In this document: positions 17,750 through 31,075 of the stretch, piece after piece | Numbering within the stretch: position 1 is the stretch's first letter | How the letters are laid out: each line of letters begins with the position of its first letter | DNA from: OM182 bacterium MED-G28 | GTDB lineage: Bacteria > Pseudomonadota > Gammaproteobacteria > Pseudomonadales > Pseudohongiellaceae | Reading direction: 5' to 3' | Assembly (NCBI GenBank): GCA_002457215.1 | Contig: NTJZ01000001.1 | Coordinates: 1-64,000, forward strand | DNA: 64,000 nucleotides | Translations under genes and position numbers: made by a program | Notes under the pieces: model-generated | Told to the model about the DNA's origin: nothing | Databases searched by the model: none | Seen by the model: the letters and a program-made list of their open reading frames with translations, nothing else

Positions 17750-19522
17750 ATGGCTGAGGTTAGAACTATTTCATTTGATGCGGTGATAGTTGGTGGCGGG
17801 GGAGCTGGGATGCGGGCTGCCCTGCAACTTGCGCAATCAGGACATAAAACCGCTGTTATCTCAAAAGTATTCCCCACTCGCTCGCATACAGTTTCCGCTC
17901 AAGGAGGTATCACCTGCGCCATCGCTAGTGACGATCCGGATGATGATTGGCGTTGGCACATGTATGACACAGTTAAAGGATCTGACTATATCGGTGACCA
18001 AGACGCCATCGAATACATGTGTAGTGAAGGGCCGCAAACTGTTTTTGAATTAGAGCATATGGGATTGCCGTTTTCTCGAACAGATAATGGGCGTATTTAT
18101 CAAAGACCATTCGGCGGTCAGTCAAAAGACTTCGGTAATGGCGGGCAGGCTGCACGAACTTGCGCTGCTGCAGATAGAACTGGGCATGCTTTACTGCATA
18201 CTTTGTATCAGGCCAATTTAAAAAACAATACTACATTTTTTAATGAGTGGTATGCGACTGATTTGGTGAAAAATCAAGACGGTGAAATTGTTGGTGTAAT
18301 TACAATCAATATAGAAAATGGCGAAACCGTTTTCATAAACTCTAAAGCAACGGTATTCGCCACAGGCGGCGCAGGGCGTATTTATGCATCGACAACAAAT
18401 GCTCTAATTAATACTGGCGATGGAGTTGGTATGGCTTTGCGTGCCGGATATCCCACACAAGATATGGAGATGTGGCAGTTTCATCCGACTGGCATTTATG
18501 GCGCGGGAACGCTGGTTACGGAAGGATGTCGCGGAGAAGGCGGGTATCTAATTAATAAGGACGGTGAACGTTTTATGGAACGTTATGCGCCGACGGCAAA
18601 AGATTTGGCGGGCAGAGATGTAGTTGCGCGGTCGATGGTGTTAGAAATTTTAGAAGGCAGAGGGTGTGGTGAAGCCGGCGATCACGTTATGCTTAAACTT
18701 GATCATTTAGGTGAGGAAGTACTTAATTCCAAACTGCCTGGAATTCTCGAATTATCGCGTACCTTTGCTCACGTTGATCCCATTAAGGAGCCAATTCCCG
18801 TGGTACCAACCTGTCATTACATGATGGGTGGGATTCCAACCAATGTTCACGGTCAAGCATTAACACATAGCGCTGTTGGCGAAGACAAAATAATTCCTGG
18901 CTTGTTTGCAGTAGGCGAAGCCGCCTGTGTCTCAGTTCATGGAGCCAATCGTCTTGGAGGAAATAGTTTGCTAGATCTCGTAGTTTTCGGCCGTGCTGCG
19001 GGCAAATACATTGAAGAGATGCTGGCTCAGGGTATTGAGCAGCGCAATGCAAGCAAATCAGATATTGATAGTTCTATGATTAGGTTACACAGACTAAACG
19101 AATCTACTGCAGGGGAAAGCGTTCCTCAGTTAAGATCAAAATTGCAAAATATTATGCAAAATCATTTCGGCGTATTTCGAAAAGGTAACTTTATGCAAGA
19201 AGGCATTAAAAAATTGGAAGAGCTCAGGGAGCAAATTGCAAATGTTCACCTTAAAGATAAGAGCAGTATATTTAACACTGCACGCATTGAAGCGTTAGAG
19301 CTCGAAAATTTATTTGAAGTCGCTGAGGCTACGGCAGTAGCTGCTGAAGCACGAACTGAAAGTCGTGGTGCACACGCGCGTGATGATTTTAGGGAGCGTG
19401 ATGATAAAAACTGGCTATGTCATTCTATGTATTTTCCTGCTGACAAATCAGTTGGTAAGCGAGTAGTAAATTTCAAACCGAAAACCATAGATACTTTCGA
19501 ACCCAAAATCAGAACTTATTAA
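17750..19522 (+). CDS. sdhA: Succinate dehydrogenase flavoprotein subunit SdhA
   Basis: A 590-residue catalytic subunit oxidising succinate to fumarate. The FAD dinucleotide fold is [17 protein letters not shown] (residues 13-29). The histidine for covalent FAD is H46 in [11 protein letters not shown]. Substrate-binding elements include [30 protein letters not shown] and [10 protein letters not shown]. The C-terminus has [12 protein letters not shown] immediately follows the sdhD TAG stop, so translation is coupled. Confidence 0.98.
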   Translation: MAEVRTISFDAVIVGGGGAGMRAALQLAQSGHKTAVISKVFPTRSHTVSAQGGITCAIASDDPDDDWRWHMYDTVKGSDYIGDQDAIEYMCSEGPQTVFELEHMGLPFSRTDNGRIYQRPFGGQSKDFGNGGQAARTCAAADRTGHALLHTLYQANLKNNTTFFNEWYATDLVKNQDGEIVGVITINIENGETVFINSKATVFATGGAGRIYASTTNALINTGDGVGMALRAGYPTQDMEMWQFHPTGIYGAGTLVTEGCRGEGGYLINKDGERFMERYAPTAKDLAGRDVVARSMVLEILEGRGCGEAGDHVMLKLDHLGEEVLNSKLPGILELSRTFAHVDPIKEPIPVVPTCHYMMGGIPTNVHGQALTHSAVGEDKIIPGLFAVGEAACVSVHGANRLGGNSLLDLVVFGRAAGKYIEEMLAQGIEQRNASKSDIDSSMIRLHRLNESTAGESVPQLRSKLQNIMQNHFGVFRKGNFMQEGIKKLEELREQIANVHLKDKSSIFNTARIEALELENLFEVAEATAVAAEARTESRGAHARDDFRERDDKNWLCHSMYFPADKSVGKRVVNFKPKTIDTFEPKIRTY

Positions 19523-19534
19523 GGAAGCTATGCC

Positions 19535-20242
19535 GTGTTAGTCAGCATATATCGCTACAATCCAGAAACCGACGATAAGCCCGTTATGCAGGATATCGAT
19601 ATCGAAGTCCCGTCTGGAAAAGACTTAATGGTTCTGGATGTTTTAGCACTCGCGAAAGAGAAGGATCCTACAGTAGCGTACAGGCGTTCTTGCAGGGAGG
19701 GAGTGTGTGGGTCTGACGGCATGAATATTAATGGAAGTAATGGGCTCGCCTGCATCACCCCTTTATCTGATGTGGTCATGCCCGGACAAAAACTAATCTT
19801 ACGCCCTTTGCCCGGACTGCCCGTTATACGGGATTTAGTGGTGGACATGTCCATCTTTTATAAACAGTTCGAAAAAGTAAAACCGTACCTTCTCAATGAT
19901 GATCCCCCTCCCGGAATTGAACGATTACAAACACCGGAGGATCGCGCAAAATTAGATGGACTGTATGAATGTATTCTCTGCGCTTGCTGTAATACTAGTT
20001 GTCCTTCGTTCTGGTGGAATCCGGATAAATTTATTGGGCCTGCTGGCCTTCTTCAGGCTTATAGATTTCTAGCGGATAGCCGCGACACTGCTAGTACGGA
20101 AAGACTCGAAGCCCTCAAGGATCCATTCAGCGTGTTTCGCTGCCGTGGCATCATGAACTGCGTAGCTGTTTGTCCTAAGGGTTTAAACCCAACCCGCGCA
20201 ATTGGCCATATTAGGAGTATGTTGATCTCTCAAGGAGCGTAA
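19535..20242 (+). CDS. sdhB: Succinate dehydrogenase iron-sulfur subunit SdhB
   Basis: A 235-residue electron-transfer subunit of complex II. The [2Fe-2S] ligands are C53, C58, an aspartate at 61 and C73 (SCREGVCGSDGMN ... GLACI); the Asp is also found in E. coli SdhB. The [4Fe-4S] and [3Fe-4S] ligands lie in CILCACCNTSCPSFWW and CRGIMNCVAVCPKG. The start is GTG 19535, 12 bases after sdhA; an earlier ATG (19530) is out of frame and stops after three codons. Confidence 0.97.
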   Translation: MLVSIYRYNPETDDKPVMQDIDIEVPSGKDLMVLDVLALAKEKDPTVAYRRSCREGVCGSDGMNINGSNGLACITPLSDVVMPGQKLILRPLPGLPVIRDLVVDMSIFYKQFEKVKPYLLNDDPPPGIERLQTPEDRAKLDGLYECILCACCNTSCPSFWWNPDKFIGPAGLLQAYRFLADSRDTASTERLEALKDPFSVFRCRGIMNCVAVCPKGLNPTRAIGHIRSMLISQGA

Positions 20243-20304
20243 CAACTCGAAAGGACTCAATAGCAAATCATTACTACTATGGTTGCAGTACTAGAGGTTG
20301 AGAT

Positions 20305-23136
20305 ATGCAAGATAAATTAATGGAAGTAATGTGGAGTACAGGGCACCTGTCAGGCTCCAACGTACAGTATGTGGAAAATCTCTACGAAAGTTTTTTGTCT
20401 GACCCAGCTTCTATTCCAGAACAATGGCGAGAACTTTTTCAATCACTGCCCGCTATAAACGGATCTGACGAGGTCGAAGTATCGCACGCAGAGATAAAAA
20501 AAGATTTTATAGCGCTCGGAAAAATTAGCCGCTACAAGCAAGTTCTGAGCAATGATGCGGTCGTTAATTCTGAGCATGAAAGTAAACAAGTACAAGTTTT
20601 ACAATTAATCAGCTCTTATCGGGTTAGGGGGCACCAGAAAGCTTCTTTAGACCCTTTATCATTAATGCATCGAGAGAGAGTGCCGGACCTCGAGCTGGGC
20701 TTCCACAATTTATCTCAAATCGATACTTCCACTATTTTTCAAACTGGCTCTTTGTTTATAACCAAAGAAAGAGCTTCATTGAAAGACATAATTAATACCC
20801 TGGAGCGCATTTACTGTAATTCGATTGGCTATGAGTTTATGCATATCGTCAATTTAGAAGAGAAACAATGGATCCAGCAACGAATCGAAAGCAATGATGG
20901 AATCCCTTCGTTTGAAAATGAAGTTAAACGACACCTACTTGAACGATTAACTGCGGCCGAAGGATTGGAAAAACATTTAGACTCCAAGTATCCAGGCACC
21001 AAACGATTCGGACTTGAAGGTTGCGAAAGCCTCATTCCGGCCTTAGACGAAATAGTTCAAGTCGCTGGCGCATACGGAGTTAAAGAAATAGTCCTTGGCA
21101 TGGCTCATCGTGGCCGTCTAAATGTCTTGGTTAATATTTTAGGAAAGAATCCTGCGGAATTATTTGATGAATTTGAAGGTAAAGCGGTCTACCAAAGTTC
21201 GGGAGACGTAAAATACCACCAGGGGTTTTCCTCAAATATTATGACGGCTGGTGGGGAATTGCATATGGCGATGGCATTTAATCCATCTCATTTAGAAATT
21301 GTCTCCCCGGTTGTAGAAGGGTCCGTGCGCGCGAGGCAATCTCGTCGTGATGATAAAGAGGGTAGGTTTGTATTACCAATACTCGTGCACGGTGACGCGG
21401 CACTTGCTGGACAGGGCGTTGTCATGGAGACATTTCAGATGTCCCAAACTCGTGCATATGGCACTGGTGGCACGATTCACATTGTAATCAATAACCAGGT
21501 CGGTTTTACGACCAGTAGACAGGATGACGCTCGCTCGACTGAATATTGCACTGATGTTGCAAAAATGGTTCAGGCTCCTATTTTTCATGTTAATGCTGAT
21601 GACCCTGAAGCTGTTTTGTTCGTGACTAAATTGGCGTCGGATTTTAGATATCAATTTAAGAAGGATGTGGTCATTGATTTAGTTTGTTATCGAAGACGAG
21701 GGCACAATGAAACCGATGAGGGCTCAATCACACAACCTTTGATGTATTCCGCTATTAAGCAACATAAAACAACTCGCGCGCTCTATGCGGAGAAGCTCGG
21801 CGCACAAAATATAGTGACAGCTTTGGATGCGGACTTAATGAATGCTGCCTTTCGTGCTGAATTAGATACAGGTGAGCACGTTGTAAAAAGCTTAGTAAAA
21901 GAACCCTCAGTGGAACTATTTGTTGATTGGAGTCCTTACTTAGGCCATGACTGGAGCCCAAATTATAATACTTCAATCCCGCTTGCCACTTTACAGGCTC
22001 TCGCAAAAAGACTAATAGAAATTCCTAATGGTTTCACTCTTCAGCGCCAAGTAAAGAAGATATTTGATGATCGCTCTAAGATGGCGGAAGGGAAAAACCC
22101 TGTTGACTGGGGTTTTGCAGAAAGTCTTGCTTATGCGAGCATTTTAACCAGCGGCAATAAAGTGCGCATCACCGGTCAAGATGTAGGTCGTGGTACCTTC
22201 TCTCATAGACATGCAGTTGTTCATGATGCTCAGACTGGTAATGAATACATTCCTTTACAAAATATGGAGAAAGACCAAGGATCCTTTACTATCTATGACT
22301 CTTTGTTGTCAGAAGCTGCCGTTCTTGCATTTGAATATGGCTACTCGACAACGACTCCAAATGCATTAGTGATTTGGGAAGCACAGTTTGGTGACTTCGC
22401 AAATTCGGCACAGGTAGTTATTGATCAATTTATTGCGAGTGGTGAACATAAATGGTCTCGGTTATGCGGTCTAACTTTGCTACTACCTCACGGATATGAA
22501 GGTCAAGGACCTGAGCACTCATCCGCTCGGTTAGAAAGGTTTCTTCAGCTGAGTGCAGAGCATAACATTCAAGTTTGCTTGCCAACCACATCGTCTCAAG
22601 TGTTCCATATGTTACGTAAGCAAGTATTATGCCCTTTACGTAAACCGCTCATTGTTATGTCTCCTAAAAGCTTGTTGCGTCATAAAGAGACAGTATCCAC
22701 GATGACTGAGATGGCGGAAGGAAGTTTTCAGGTCATAATTGATGAAACAGATGGCTTTGATGCGGAAAAAGTAGAAAAAGTCGTAATTTGTAGTGGAAAG
22801 GTTTATTACGACTTGAGAGAGGAAAGGCGGGCTCGAGGATTAGACAATATAGCCATAATACGCTTAGAGCAATTATATCCTTTCCCTCACGAAGATTTTG
22901 AAAACTGTCTGCTTCAGTACAAGAACGTTAAGACCATTACGTGGTGCCAAGAAGAGCCAATGAATCAAGGCGCCTGGTATTCTAGTCAGCATCACATCCG
23001 CCGCGTTCTTAACGAACATTTCCCTGAAATTTGGCTTGAGTATGCTGGGAGAGAGGCGTCTGCAGCCGCAGCCGCAGGCTATCCAGCATTACATATGAGT
23101 CAACAACAAAAATTTATTGATGAGGCACTTGGCTAA
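20305..23136 (+). CDS. sucA: 2-oxoglutarate dehydrogenase E1 component
   Basis: A 943-residue thiamine-diphosphate enzyme that decarboxylates 2-oxoglutarate and passes succinyl to SucB. The N-terminal SucB-binding helix ([19 protein letters not shown]) is present. Active-site elements include [11 protein letters not shown] near residue 266, [19 protein letters not shown], the ThDP/Mg region [14 protein letters not shown] and [12 protein letters not shown]. The transketolase-like second half has [18 protein letters not shown] and [20 protein letters not shown]. It lies 62 bases after sdhB, continuing the TCA run. Confidence 0.98.
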   Translation: MQDKLMEVMWSTGHLSGSNVQYVENLYESFLSDPASIPEQWRELFQSLPAINGSDEVEVSHAEIKKDFIALGKISRYKQVLSNDAVVNSEHESKQVQVLQLISSYRVRGHQKASLDPLSLMHRERVPDLELGFHNLSQIDTSTIFQTGSLFITKERASLKDIINTLERIYCNSIGYEFMHIVNLEEKQWIQQRIESNDGIPSFENEVKRHLLERLTAAEGLEKHLDSKYPGTKRFGLEGCESLIPALDEIVQVAGAYGVKEIVLGMAHRGRLNVLVNILGKNPAELFDEFEGKAVYQSSGDVKYHQGFSSNIMTAGGELHMAMAFNPSHLEIVSPVVEGSVRARQSRRDDKEGRFVLPILVHGDAALAGQGVVMETFQMSQTRAYGTGGTIHIVINNQVGFTTSRQDDARSTEYCTDVAKMVQAPIFHVNADDPEAVLFVTKLASDFRYQFKKDVVIDLVCYRRRGHNETDEGSITQPLMYSAIKQHKTTRALYAEKLGAQNIVTALDADLMNAAFRAELDTGEHVVKSLVKEPSVELFVDWSPYLGHDWSPNYNTSIPLATLQALAKRLIEIPNGFTLQRQVKKIFDDRSKMAEGKNPVDWGFAESLAYASILTSGNKVRITGQDVGRGTFSHRHAVVHDAQTGNEYIPLQNMEKDQGSFTIYDSLLSEAAVLAFEYGYSTTTPNALVIWEAQFGDFANSAQVVIDQFIASGEHKWSRLCGLTLLLPHGYEGQGPEHSSARLERFLQLSAEHNIQVCLPTTSSQVFHMLRKQVLCPLRKPLIVMSPKSLLRHKETVSTMTEMAEGSFQVIIDETDGFDAEKVEKVVICSGKVYYDLREERRARGLDNIAIIRLEQLYPFPHEDFENCLLQYKNVKTITWCQEEPMNQGAWYSSQHHIRRVLNEHFPEIWLEYAGREASAAAAAGYPALHMSQQQKFIDEALG

Positions 23137-23138
23137 TC

Positions 23139-24338
23139 ATGACAATTAAAATAAAAGCACCAACCTTACCGGAATCCGTCCCCGATGGAACGATCGCAAC
23201 CTGGTATAAAAATATTGGAGACAATGTAAGCCGTGATGAACTTTTAGTCGACATTGAGACAGACAAAGTAGTCATAGAAGTTGTCTCACCAAAGGATGGT
23301 ATCTTAAAAGAAATTATAAAAAATTCAGGCGACACGATTGTCAGCAATGAGGCAATCGGCGCTTTGATGGAAGGATCTAATGATCTGATTTCTGGAAAGG
23401 CGAAAGTGAGCTTGCCAATTAAAGACATAGAGAGTAACGAGGAGCCTATTGTCAGCCCTGCAGCAAAAAAACTTATTGAGGAGAGTAATCTGAACTCTGA
23501 GGTTATCGAGGGTAGTGGTAAAAATGGTCGGATAACTAAAGAAGATGTCGTTAGTCATCTTGCAGCTGAGGCGCCGACTCCCAGCAGCTCATCCATGGCC
23601 GGGATAAGTTCTGGTCTGCCAATATCTTCGGAAGGTAGGGTAGAAGAAAGGGTACCTATGAGCCGCCTTCGCGCCACGGTTGCTAAACGATTGCTCCATG
23701 CAACACAAAGTACTGCAATGTTGACAACTTTCAACGAAGTCAACATGCAGCCCATTATAGACATCCGGACTAAATATAAAGAAGAATTTGAAAAAGCCCA
23801 TGAAGGTGTGCGTCTAGGCTTTATGTCTTTTTTCGTAAGGGCGTCAATTGAAGCTCTTAAGCGATATCCAGCCGTTAATGCCTCTCTAGACGGCAACGAT
23901 TTTGTCTATCATGGGTATCAGGACATCGGCGTAGCCATTGGGGGACCACGTGGATTAGTAGTCCCGATATTAAGAAATGCTGACAATATGGGTCTTGCAC
24001 AAATCGAAAAGGAGATTAGTGGTTTTGGCAAGAAGGCGCAAGATGGAAAATTGTCGATTGAAGAAATGAAAGGTGGCACCTTTACAATTTCAAATGGTGG
24101 TGTATTTGGCTCCTTGCTCTCGACACCGATACTAAATCCACCTCAGACAGCTGTATTGGGAATGCATAAAATTCAAGAGCGTCCTATGGCGGTGGAAGGG
24201 GAAGTTAAGATTTTGCCCATAATGTACCTTGCCCTTTCTTATGATCATCAAATGATCGATGGCAAAGAGGCAGTTCAATTCCTAGTTACTATTAAAGAAT
24301 TATTAGAAGATCCAACGCGATTCTTGTTGGAAATTTAA
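23139..24338 (+). CDS. sucB: 2-oxoglutarate dehydrogenase E2 (dihydrolipoyl succinyltransferase)
   Basis: A 399-residue core subunit that transfers the succinyl group to CoA. Domains in order: one lipoyl domain with the lipoylated lysine K43 in ETDKVV, a Ser/Pro/Ala linker, the E3-binding domain ([13 protein letters not shown] to [12 protein letters not shown], about residues 107-146), a second Ser-rich linker, and the catalytic domain from about 170. The active site is [17 protein letters not shown] near the C-terminus. It starts 2 bases after the sucA stop. Confidence 0.98.
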   Translation: MTIKIKAPTLPESVPDGTIATWYKNIGDNVSRDELLVDIETDKVVIEVVSPKDGILKEIIKNSGDTIVSNEAIGALMEGSNDLISGKAKVSLPIKDIESNEEPIVSPAAKKLIEESNLNSEVIEGSGKNGRITKEDVVSHLAAEAPTPSSSSMAGISSGLPISSEGRVEERVPMSRLRATVAKRLLHATQSTAMLTTFNEVNMQPIIDIRTKYKEEFEKAHEGVRLGFMSFFVRASIEALKRYPAVNASLDGNDFVYHGYQDIGVAIGGPRGLVVPILRNADNMGLAQIEKEISGFGKKAQDGKLSIEEMKGGTFTISNGGVFGSLLSTPILNPPQTAVLGMHKIQERPMAVEGEVKILPIMYLALSYDHQMIDGKEAVQFLVTIKELLEDPTRFLLEI

Positions 24339-24349
24339 GAGCACATTGA

Positions 24350-25807
<1,458 letters not shown>

Positions 25808-25868
25808 AATTATCAAAGTTATCTACATAAAAATAAATTAAAAAAGATTTCGCAGACATGGAGCTCAA

Positions 25869-27035
25869 ATGAATTTACATGAATATCAGGCAAAACAATT
25901 ATTTGCCGAATACGGGTTGCCTGTATCTAAAGGAATCGCAGTAGGCTCTGCTGATAAAGTTGCGGATGCGATTAAGGAAATCGGGGGTGATAAATGGGTT
26001 ATCAAAGCTCAAGTGCATGCTGGAGGTCGGGGAAAAGCGGGCGGTGTTCTGCTCGTAGACAATGCAGAAGAAGCAATAGCGTTTGCTAAAAAATGGTTAG
26101 GTAAGAATATGGTTACTTATCAAACCGATGTATCCGGCCAACCGGTTTCAAAAGTTTTTGTCGAGGAATGCTCAAACATAGAAAGCGAGCTTTATTTAGG
26201 TGCTGTTATTGATCGCTCGACGAGACGGTTAGTTTTTATGGCGTCCGTAGAAGGTGGGGTAGAAATTGAACAGGTAGCAGCCGAAACACCTGAGAAAATT
26301 CTAAAAGTTACCATAGACCCCCTCACCGGACCTCAAGCCTTTCAGGGTAGGGATCTTGCTTTTCGGTTAGGTTTGGAAGGGGGTCAGATAAAGCAATTTA
26401 CTGAACTGTTTTTAGGTCTTGCTAAATTATTTGCTGATTTTGATTTAGCCCTTCTTGAGATTAATCCTCTAGTTATTACATCAGAAGGAAATATTCTTTG
26501 CCTTGATGGAAAAATTAACATAGATGGCAATGCGCTTTACCGCCAATCAAAATTGCGTGAAATGCATGACCCCACTCAAGAGGACGATCGGGAAGTGCAA
26601 GCCGCACAGTGGGATCTAAATTATGTAGCGTTAGATGGAAACATCGGTTGTATGGTCAATGGTGCTGGGCTGGCAATGGGAACAATGGATATCGTGCAAT
26701 TGTTTGGCGGTAGTCCGGCTAACTTTCTTGATGTAGGAGGAGGTGCTACCAAGGAGCGCGTTACTGAAGCATTCAAGCTAATTTTGTCAGATGAAAAAGT
26801 GGTAGCCGTACTGGTCAATATTTTTGGTGGTATCGTCCGTTGCGATTTAATTGCAGAAGGAGTAATTGGTGCAGTTGAAGAAGTCGGGGTCGAAGTGCCC
26901 GTAGTTGTGCGTTTGGAGGGCAACAATGCGGATATTGGTAGAGAGGTATTGAGTAAAAGTAACCTAAACATAATTGCGGCTGACAGTCTTGCCGATGCTG
27001 CTGAAAAGGTAGTAACTGCGGCTGGAGTCAATTAA
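25869..27035 (+). CDS. sucC: Succinyl-CoA synthetase (ADP-forming) beta subunit
   Basis: A 388-residue ATP-grasp subunit of the only substrate-level phosphorylation step of the TCA cycle. It begins [19 protein letters not shown]; the ATP-grasp region contains [17 protein letters not shown], and the CoA-ligase C-terminal domain has [17 protein letters not shown]. Length equals the usual 388. The last base of the stop is the first base of the sucD ATG, indicating coupling. Confidence 0.98.
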   Translation: MNLHEYQAKQLFAEYGLPVSKGIAVGSADKVADAIKEIGGDKWVIKAQVHAGGRGKAGGVLLVDNAEEAIAFAKKWLGKNMVTYQTDVSGQPVSKVFVEECSNIESELYLGAVIDRSTRRLVFMASVEGGVEIEQVAAETPEKILKVTIDPLTGPQAFQGRDLAFRLGLEGGQIKQFTELFLGLAKLFADFDLALLEINPLVITSEGNILCLDGKINIDGNALYRQSKLREMHDPTQEDDREVQAAQWDLNYVALDGNIGCMVNGAGLAMGTMDIVQLFGGSPANFLDVGGGATKERVTEAFKLILSDEKVVAVLVNIFGGIVRCDLIAEGVIGAVEEVGVEVPVVVRLEGNNADIGREVLSKSNLNIIAADSLADAAEKVVTAAGVN

Positions 27036-27907
27036 TGAGTATTTTGATTAACAAACAAACAAAAGTAATCTGTCAGGGGTTTACAGGGTCTCAGGGCACT
27101 TTCCATTCAAAGCAATCAATCGAATATGGAACACAAATGGTAGGTGGCGTTACGCCTGGGAAGGGAGGTCAAACGCACCTTGAATTACCTGTATTTAACA
27201 CTGTTCGAGATGCTGTTAAAAAGACGCATGCTGATGCAACAGTGATTTACGTTCCGGCGGCTTTTTGTAAAGACTCAATTCTTGAAGCGGTTGATGCTGG
27301 AATAGGGTTAATAGTGTGCATTACCGAAGGGATACCAACCCTCGACATGTTAATAGCCAAAGAAAAATGTGATCTGGCAGGAGTGCGCTTAATCGGTCCG
27401 AACTGTCCGGGAGTAATTACGCCTGGGGAATGTAAAATCGGTATCATGCCAGGTCATATTCATTTGCCAGGTAAAGTCGGCATTGTTTCCCGTTCCGGTA
27501 CGTTAACTTACGAAGCGGTAAAGCAGACTACAGATCATGGTTTTGGTCAGTCCTCCTGTGTCGGTATAGGTGGAGACCCTATACCGGGTTCCAATTTCAT
27601 CGATATCTTGAATATGTTTGAATCGGATGAACAAACGGAAGCGGTTGTAATGATAGGTGAAATTGGAGGCACAGCAGAAGAAGAGGCAGCGGCTTTTATC
27701 AAATCTAATGTTACTAAGCCGGTATTGGCGTACATAGCAGGTGTTACTGCACCCCCTGGCAAGAGAATGGGTCATGCTGGTGCAATCATTTCTGGTGGAA
27801 AAGGTACTGCAGATGAGAAGTTTGCAGCATTGAAGGATGCTGGCGTAAAAACGGTTCGTAGCCTTGCAGATATTGGCGAAGGGCTCGGTGAAATCACTGG
27901 CTGGTAG
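27035..27907 (+). CDS. sucD: Succinyl-CoA synthetase alpha subunit
   Basis: A 290-residue subunit carrying CoA binding and the phosphohistidine. CoA-binding elements are [15 protein letters not shown] and [21 protein letters not shown] and [10 protein letters not shown] follow, and the active-site histidine is in [13 protein letters not shown] (about residue 246). It is the last gene of the sdhCDAB-sucAB-lpd-sucCD run; no U-tailed terminator was found directly after it. Confidence 0.98.
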   Translation: MSILINKQTKVICQGFTGSQGTFHSKQSIEYGTQMVGGVTPGKGGQTHLELPVFNTVRDAVKKTHADATVIYVPAAFCKDSILEAVDAGIGLIVCITEGIPTLDMLIAKEKCDLAGVRLIGPNCPGVITPGECKIGIMPGHIHLPGKVGIVSRSGTLTYEAVKQTTDHGFGQSSCVGIGGDPIPGSNFIDILNMFESDEQTEAVVMIGEIGGTAEEEAAAFIKSNVTKPVLAYIAGVTAPPGKRMGHAGAIISGGKGTADEKFAALKDAGVKTVRSLADIGEGLGEITGW

Positions 27908-28331
27908 GGCTTTTAATCATAACGATCTTCGGTTGTGTTTAAAACTTTAGGTATGTTATCCGTCTAACTTTAGCCGAGCAAAAAGGTTCAAATAACTAAA
28001 GGTAGTGTGATAGGCTTAGCCGCAAATTCGGCTTAAAACGCTTAATTTCAGGGACTGTTCGGCATTTTGATTTTTTTAAATGTCATAGTTGTGTCGAGAG
28101 TTACAAAGCTTCTCAATTTGTTAAAAATTGAGTAGATTGGTAACTGTTGGCTGGCATTTTCAGGGAGAACTGCCGACTCCAAGCGATATGAAGAATCACG
28201 GAACACTTGGGCAGTTAAAGTAGATAAGGAAGAACAACAAAATATAGTTATTCGCGTCTCGCTAGCTACTGCAAGAACTCTGTAGGGTGTCTAGATTGAC
28301 CGGAATTATTAACAAAAAAATAGGATGGCAC
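27908..28331. other. 424-bp intergenic region before the TonB2-like cluster
   Basis: No supported gene. It contains a perfect 8-bp inverted repeat, CTCAATTT at 28112-28119 and AAATTGAG at 28125-28132, with a 5-base loop and no U-tract, which could be an operator or a weak hairpin. A shorter AGCCG/CGGCT pair lies at 28018-28033. No Fur-box-like sequence was recognised. Confidence 0.4.
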
Positions 28332-29135
28332 ATGAATAACCGTCGAATTAACAAGGTGGGCATGTCTACTCTGGCACTGCTCACAACATGCTTAGTAGGA
28401 GTTTCGCAAGCAGCGGAAATCCTTATCAATAGTGACGTTATTGATCAAGCAATGGATGTCGTCGCACAGAAGTACGAGGCGTCTGCAGAAGCACAAGAAG
28501 AAATTTCTAGACTCCAAAACAGTGCTAGCTCAAATTTTGAAGAATTTAAGCGCTCGAATGACACTCTAGAGACCTTGCTAGTATTGAATGCTGGCTGGCG
28601 CAAACAAATTTCCGGGCAGGTAGAACAAATCGCTACCCTCGACGAATCTATTGCTGGGGTTGAAGAAATCACGCAGGGCATTCCTCTTTTAATGGAAAAA
28701 ATGATTTCCAGTCTCGAGCAATTTATCGAACTTGACTACCCTTTCCATGTCAATGAAAGAGAGAATAGGCTGCAATTCGCCAGAGATGCGATAGACAATC
28801 CAGACGTCTCTATCGCTGAGAAATTCCGTCAGGTACTAGTTATGTATCAAACAGAAACTTCTTATGGTCGAACTATCGAAACCTATCCAGATACGATTTC
28901 GCTCAATGGTGCTGACCGTGACGTTAATATTGCTCGTATCGGGAGAGTGGCGCTGCTTTACCAAACCACTGATCGTCAAGAGACAGGCGCTTGGGATAAT
29001 CGTGCACGTAACTGGACCCCACTCCCAGCAGGTGATTACAGAACGCAGGTGCAGACAGCTATTCGCGTTGCATCTCAACTTGATGCACCACGCATAATTG
29101 AACTACCAGTATTAGCACCGGAGGCAGCACAGTGA
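28332..29135 (+). CDS. Exported DUF3450 family protein of the TonB2-like cluster
   Basis: A 267-residue periplasmic protein. A signal peptide (basic NNRRINK, hydrophobic core, cut near SQA-AE) is followed by a long coiled coil (about residues 35-120), and the C-terminal part has YQTETSYGRTIETYPDTI and ALLYQTTDRQETGAWD, typical of DUF3450. The frame is open back to GTG 28287, but ATG 28332 has an AGGA six bases upstream and a proper signal peptide. It overlaps ttpC by 4 bases. DUF3450 genes regularly precede TonB2/TtpC systems; the exact role is not known. Confidence 0.88.
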   Translation: MNNRRINKVGMSTLALLTTCLVGVSQAAEILINSDVIDQAMDVVAQKYEASAEAQEEISRLQNSASSNFEEFKRSNDTLETLLVLNAGWRKQISGQVEQIATLDESIAGVEEITQGIPLLMEKMISSLEQFIELDYPFHVNERENRLQFARDAIDNPDVSIAEKFRQVLVMYQTETSYGRTIETYPDTISLNGADRDVNIARIGRVALLYQTTDRQETGAWDNRARNWTPLPAGDYRTQVQTAIRVASQLDAPRIIELPVLAPEAAQ

Positions 29136-30520
29136 AACAATTAACAAATATCACAAGCCTCTTAACGGCTCTTGTTTTATCCATTGCCTCTGCTCAAGTT
29201 GCAGGCCAGGCAACATCGCTCGCAAATCTGCTTGATCTAGTAGAAAACGATCGTGTTGCTGAATCAGAAGAATATCAAGCTCGTGTTCAGGAATTTGAGC
29301 AGAATGCTGCACGGCAGCAAGATATTCTTGATACAACTAATCAGCGAATCACGACTGAGGAAACTGATTCAGATGCCTTGAGTGATGAATTCGAAGCAAA
29401 TCAAATTATTCTTGCTGACAAACGTGAGATCCTCAGAGATCGACGTGGTGACTTAAATGAATTGTTTGGTACTTTGCAGGGAGTAGCTGGGGATTTTTTG
29501 AGTAATTTTCAGAACTCTCTTATTAGCTCGCAACACTCGGGCAGAACTGGGCAGTTGGAAGAAATTATTGCAAGAGCTGGTTCGACGGTAGAGCAACTTA
29601 ATGTCGAAGAAATGGAACGGTTCTGGTTCTTCATGCATCAGGAGCTTACCGAATCAGGAAGAGTTGTTTCATTTAATGCCGACGTTACCTTGCCAAACGG
29701 TGATACAGCAAACAGAAGTGTTGTTAGAGTCGGTGCATTCAACGCTGTTTCCGAAGGAGACTACCTAAGTTACAGCGGTGATATAGGACATTTGCAAGTT
29801 TTACCAAGACAGCCAGACGCAGCCATCATGAACGGCGCCGCAAGCTTGCAAGGCTCATCCACTGGCTTCACGAAAGTTGGAATAGACCCAACTGGCGGCG
29901 TAGGCGGGCAGGTAATGGCTAACCTCGTTAATTTCCCTACAGTCGAAGAACAAGTCCGCAACAATTCTGGCGTTATCGGATTTATCATCATCGGTGTTGG
30001 TATTGTTGGAATTTTAATTGGCTTCCTCCGCCTTTTAATGTTGAGCCTAACGTCAATTAAAGTTCGAGGACAGTTAAAGAGAGATAAGCCTGCGAAGAAC
30101 AACCCACTAGGTCGTGTTTTATTAGTGGCTGAAAATAATCCGGGCGCAGATACTGAGACATTGGAATTAAAGCTAGGTGAGGCGATTCTTCAAGAGACAC
30201 CACGACTTGAAAGTATGCTCACACTAATTAAGATGATTGCCACAATCGCACCGCTAGGGGGCCTTCTGGGAACGGTTACCGGTATGATTCAAGTGTTCCA
30301 GCAAATTACAGTCTATGGTGCTGGTGATCCAACCATCATGGCAGGGGGTATTTCACAAGCCTTGATGACTACTGTGCTAGGGATTGTTGTAGCAATTCCG
30401 ACCATCTTTATGCACACGGTGGTGAAGAGTCGAAGCGATAACATCATTCATGTTTTGGAAGAGCAAGCGACCGGTATGATCGCGCAAAAGGCAGAACAAA
30501 TCGCGAATAGCCAGTCTTAA
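29132..30520 (+). CDS. ttpC: TtpC-like MotA/TolQ/ExbB proton-channel protein with periplasmic extension
   Basis: A 462-residue protein matching the size and layout of Vibrio TtpC, needed for TonB2 energy transduction. A signal-like N-terminus is followed by a periplasmic coiled-coil extension (to about residue 270), a first membrane helix (GVIGFIIIGVGIVGILIGF, about 280-302), a cytoplasmic loop, and two further helices with the ExbB signature MIATIAPLGGLLGTVTGMI and GISQALMTTVLGIVVAIPT. GTG start overlaps the DUF3450 stop. Symbol given by cluster resemblance; function in transport energising is inferred. Confidence 0.87.
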   Translation: MKQLTNITSLLTALVLSIASAQVAGQATSLANLLDLVENDRVAESEEYQARVQEFEQNAARQQDILDTTNQRITTEETDSDALSDEFEANQIILADKREILRDRRGDLNELFGTLQGVAGDFLSNFQNSLISSQHSGRTGQLEEIIARAGSTVEQLNVEEMERFWFFMHQELTESGRVVSFNADVTLPNGDTANRSVVRVGAFNAVSEGDYLSYSGDIGHLQVLPRQPDAAIMNGAASLQGSSTGFTKVGIDPTGGVGGQVMANLVNFPTVEEQVRNNSGVIGFIIIGVGIVGILIGFLRLLMLSLTSIKVRGQLKRDKPAKNNPLGRVLLVAENNPGADTETLELKLGEAILQETPRLESMLTLIKMIATIAPLGGLLGTVTGMIQVFQQITVYGAGDPTIMAGGISQALMTTVLGIVVAIPTIFMHTVVKSRSDNIIHVLEEQATGMIAQKAEQIANSQS

Positions 30521-30538
30521 TTTCAGAAGGAGAATGAT

Positions 30539-31069
30539 ATGTATTTTGCATTTCTAGATATCCTAGATGCAGTAAATACCTTCATGCAGAGGGGTGGGCC
30601 GGTACTTTGGGTAATTGCCTGGCTCCTCCTTATTAAGTGGTCTTTAGTTTTTGAGAGAGTATGGTATCTAAATACTACTCACAAGAAGAATGTAAAGAAC
30701 ACATTGGCAGACTGGAACGCGCGAAAAGATACTAAATCTTGGAGCGCTCACCAGATTCGGACCATGATGATTTCAAAGATCTCATTGGACGTCCGAAATA
30801 CACTACCTATCATTGAAGTATTAGTTACAATTTGTCCTTTGTTAGGACTGATCGGCACAGTTACAGGCATGATTGAAGTTTTCTTCGTGATGGCAGTTAG
30901 CGGTGGCGGTGACGCAAAATCAATGGCAGGTGGTGTCTCTAAAGCAACGATTCCCACTATGGCCGGCATGGTCGGTGCCATATCTGGTATTTTTGCTTTC
31001 AACTACCTCAAGTCCAAAGTTGATCGAGACATAGAACTGCTTGAAGACAACTTACCGCTTTCTAATTAG
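30539..31069 (+). CDS. exbB: ExbB/TolQ family proton channel
   Basis: A 176-residue short ExbB with three membrane helices (about residues 17-36, 91-115 and 135-158). The channel signature is VTICPLLGLIGTVTGMIEVF and ATIPTMAGMVGAISGIFAF. It forms the proton channel with ExbD to energise TonB. ATG lies 18 bases after ttpC with AGAAGGAG just upstream. In Vibrio this is the ExbB2 position, directly after TtpC. Confidence 0.92.
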   Translation: MYFAFLDILDAVNTFMQRGGPVLWVIAWLLLIKWSLVFERVWYLNTTHKKNVKNTLADWNARKDTKSWSAHQIRTMMISKISLDVRNTLPIIEVLVTICPLLGLIGTVTGMIEVFFVMAVSGGGDAKSMAGGVSKATIPTMAGMVGAISGIFAFNYLKSKVDRDIELLEDNLPLSN

Positions 31070-31075
31070 GGAACC

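Noticed and set aside
28112-28132. Hairpin CTCAATTT/AAATTGAG as a sucD terminator
   Set aside because: AT-only stem largely, about 200 bp after sucD and without a U-tract; kept only as an intergenic note.
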